NCBI RefSeq assembly: GCF_029674545.1 | Contig: NZ_CP121354.1 | Span: 6,587,862-6,651,861, forward strand | Source of the DNA: Mesorhizobium sp. WSM4904 | Lineage (GTDB): Bacteria > Pseudomonadota > Alphaproteobacteria > Rhizobiales > Rhizobiaceae | Reading direction: 5' to 3' | DNA: 64,000 nucleotides | Shown here: one piece after another, positions 63,148 through 64,000 of the stretch | Position numbering within the stretch: the stretch's first letter is position 1 | How the letters are laid out: each line of letters starts with the position of its first letter | Position numbers and translations under genes: made by a program | The notes under the pieces: generated by a model | The model's database searches: none | Told to the model about the DNA's origin: nothing | The model's input: the letters and a program-made list of their open reading frames with translations, nothing else

Positions 63148-63928
63148 TCGTTTGCCGGCAAGTACTTAAAAAGAACGCGTGCATAACGACGCTCAGGCCG
63201 AATTTCGAAGTTGCGAATGTTTTGCCGGCATATACATAATCGCAGATATCGACGCCCGCTGAATGCGGCTATGGCCGTAACTTAGCCTGTCACAAATTCC
63301 CGATATTTTTCAATAAGTTACAGACGGTCATCCACAGCTTGTTCAACCTGCGGAGGAGCGGCGGGGGACAAGTAGCTGTCAAGAGAATTATTTCAGAAAA
63401 TTTCCGAAGGTGTGGCCTTTTTCACATTCGCCGGAAAAGGGTTTGAATCACAATGGCTTTATCAAAATGTGCCGCGACGGCACCTGCTTCGAACACGTCT
63501 CCGGTAACCAGATTCGTTAAAAATCAGTTAGACGTGGCCTTGCCCTATCCACAGCGATTTCGGTAATGTCCATTCATCGAAGGGACGGGCACTTGCCCTT
63601 GACCCAGCCTGAATCGGCCAGCAAAAAATGGCGGAATTCATGACGCGGAGCAATTCCGCGTGCGGCTTGGTTTGTCTCTTCGGTGGGTAGGGGACTGGCG
63701 TAATTGTACATGGCAGTCGACGTTGGGCCGGCGTTTTCGCCGGACGGTGTTGTATTGCCTTGGCATGATCAAGCCGGCTTGCAAGAGCCAGCACAGGTCC
63801 CTTGCGCAACGTTGCGACTATATCGCCGGCGGCGGCGATGAAGGCGCGGCGGAAAACGTCGCCGGACCCAGGGTGCAGGAGGCGCACTCCCGGCGGAAAA
63901 AGGGTACGAGAAGACAAGGAACTTGATC
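63148..63928 (+). promoter_or_regulatory. dnaA upstream regulatory region
   Basis: No gene recognised in about 780 bp. The left half is AT-rich for this genome. DnaA-box-like 9-mers, one mismatch each from TTATCCACA, lie at 63328-63336 and 63545-63553. GANTC sites lie at 63445-63449, 63511-63515 and 63611-63615. A CtrA-like TTAA-AAATCAG-TTAG is at 63517-63531, touching the second GANTC. This set fits cell-cycle control of dnaA and possibly an origin-like function, which the sequence alone does not prove. Confidence 0.45.
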
Positions 63929-64000
63929 ATGCAAAGCGGCATCGAACGGGAGATAGCGGGCGAACTCCCATTCCCAGCAACTATCGTCGGAGGGGACGGC
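63929..64000 (+). CDS. dnaA: Chromosomal replication initiator DnaA, N-terminal fragment
   Basis: The first 24 codons (MQSGIEREIAGELPFPATIV and on) of a gene cut by the window's right edge. No domain is visible in so short a piece. The call rests on position after rpsT and on the long regulatory gap with DnaA-, CcrM- and CtrA-type sites. AAGGAA lies 9-14 nt before the ATG. Confidence 0.65.
   Translation, partial: MQSGIEREIAGELPFPATIVGGDG

Noticed and set aside
63528..63926. Small genes in the dnaA upstream gap
   Set aside because: Frames on both strands lack ribosome sites and known motifs and overlap the DnaA/GANTC cluster; regulatory DNA is the better reading.

Overview
The window reads as a chromosomal segment of an alphaproteobacterium of the order Rhizobiales, most like Mesorhizobium. 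The grounds are the high GC content, a GcrA cell-cycle regulator, a PodJ-like polarity factor, RIME-type intergenic palindromes, a class I lysyl-tRNA synthetase, a complete Tad/Cpa pilus locus, and the order enoyl-CoA hydratase - rpsT - dnaA at the right end. The genus is an inference from gene content; no marker gene was compared. No CRISPR array, prophage or tRNA/rRNA gene was recognised.

Layout. 0.4-3.8 kb: an arginine operon read leftwards (argD, argF, then the redox chaperone hslO), with a terminator hairpin and an Arg-rich mini-ORF just ahead of argD. 4-9 kb: gcrA, corA and a phosphate group (phoR, phoU, ppk2) that lacks pst genes and phoB. 9-11.5 kb: a quorum-sensing block (luxR, luxI, crotonase) whose luxR-luxI spacer is an imperfect tandem duplication carrying two lux-box-like palindromes. 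11.7-17 kb: an orphan solute-binding protein, a TerB-like protein, lysyl-tRNA synthetase, an SNase-like protein, an S24 repressor-like protein and a thioesterase. 17-24.3 kb: a fatty-acid beta-oxidation set (two acyl-CoA dehydrogenases, thiolase, FadJ-type enzyme) under a MerR regulator, with palindromic operator candidates at both promoters.

24.7-30.7 kb: podJ, then a TauE/SafE exporter coupled to a TIGR02186 protein. 30.9-32.2 kb: a complete IS256-family element. 32.3-45.8 kb: an Hsp70-like ATPase, LysR, a SoeABC-type sulfite dehydrogenase operon, the ligase-associated helicase and PdeM, an NlpC/P60 hydrolase with a MarR regulator, and a leucyl aminopeptidase.

46-58.5 kb: the Tad pilus locus: tadD; cpaBCDEF-tadBC; pilA-cpaA; a stand-alone CpaC N-domain protein; and two TadE-like pseudopilins. 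Four RIME-like elements lie in or beside it, and two supply the stop codons of cpaF and cpaA. CtrA-box-like sequences precede several of its transcription units and podJ. 58.5-64 kb: an orphan PhnD-like binding protein, deoB, mutM, an enoyl-CoA hydratase, rpsT with a strong promoter, an 836-bp regulatory gap and the first 24 codons of dnaA.

The most unusual points are the luxR-luxI duplication together with a crotonase lacking both hydratase glutamates, the attenuator-like argD leader, the 38-bp perfect heptamer hairpin between gcrA and corA, and the cell-cycle-type regulatory sites shared by podJ, pili, gcrA and dnaA.
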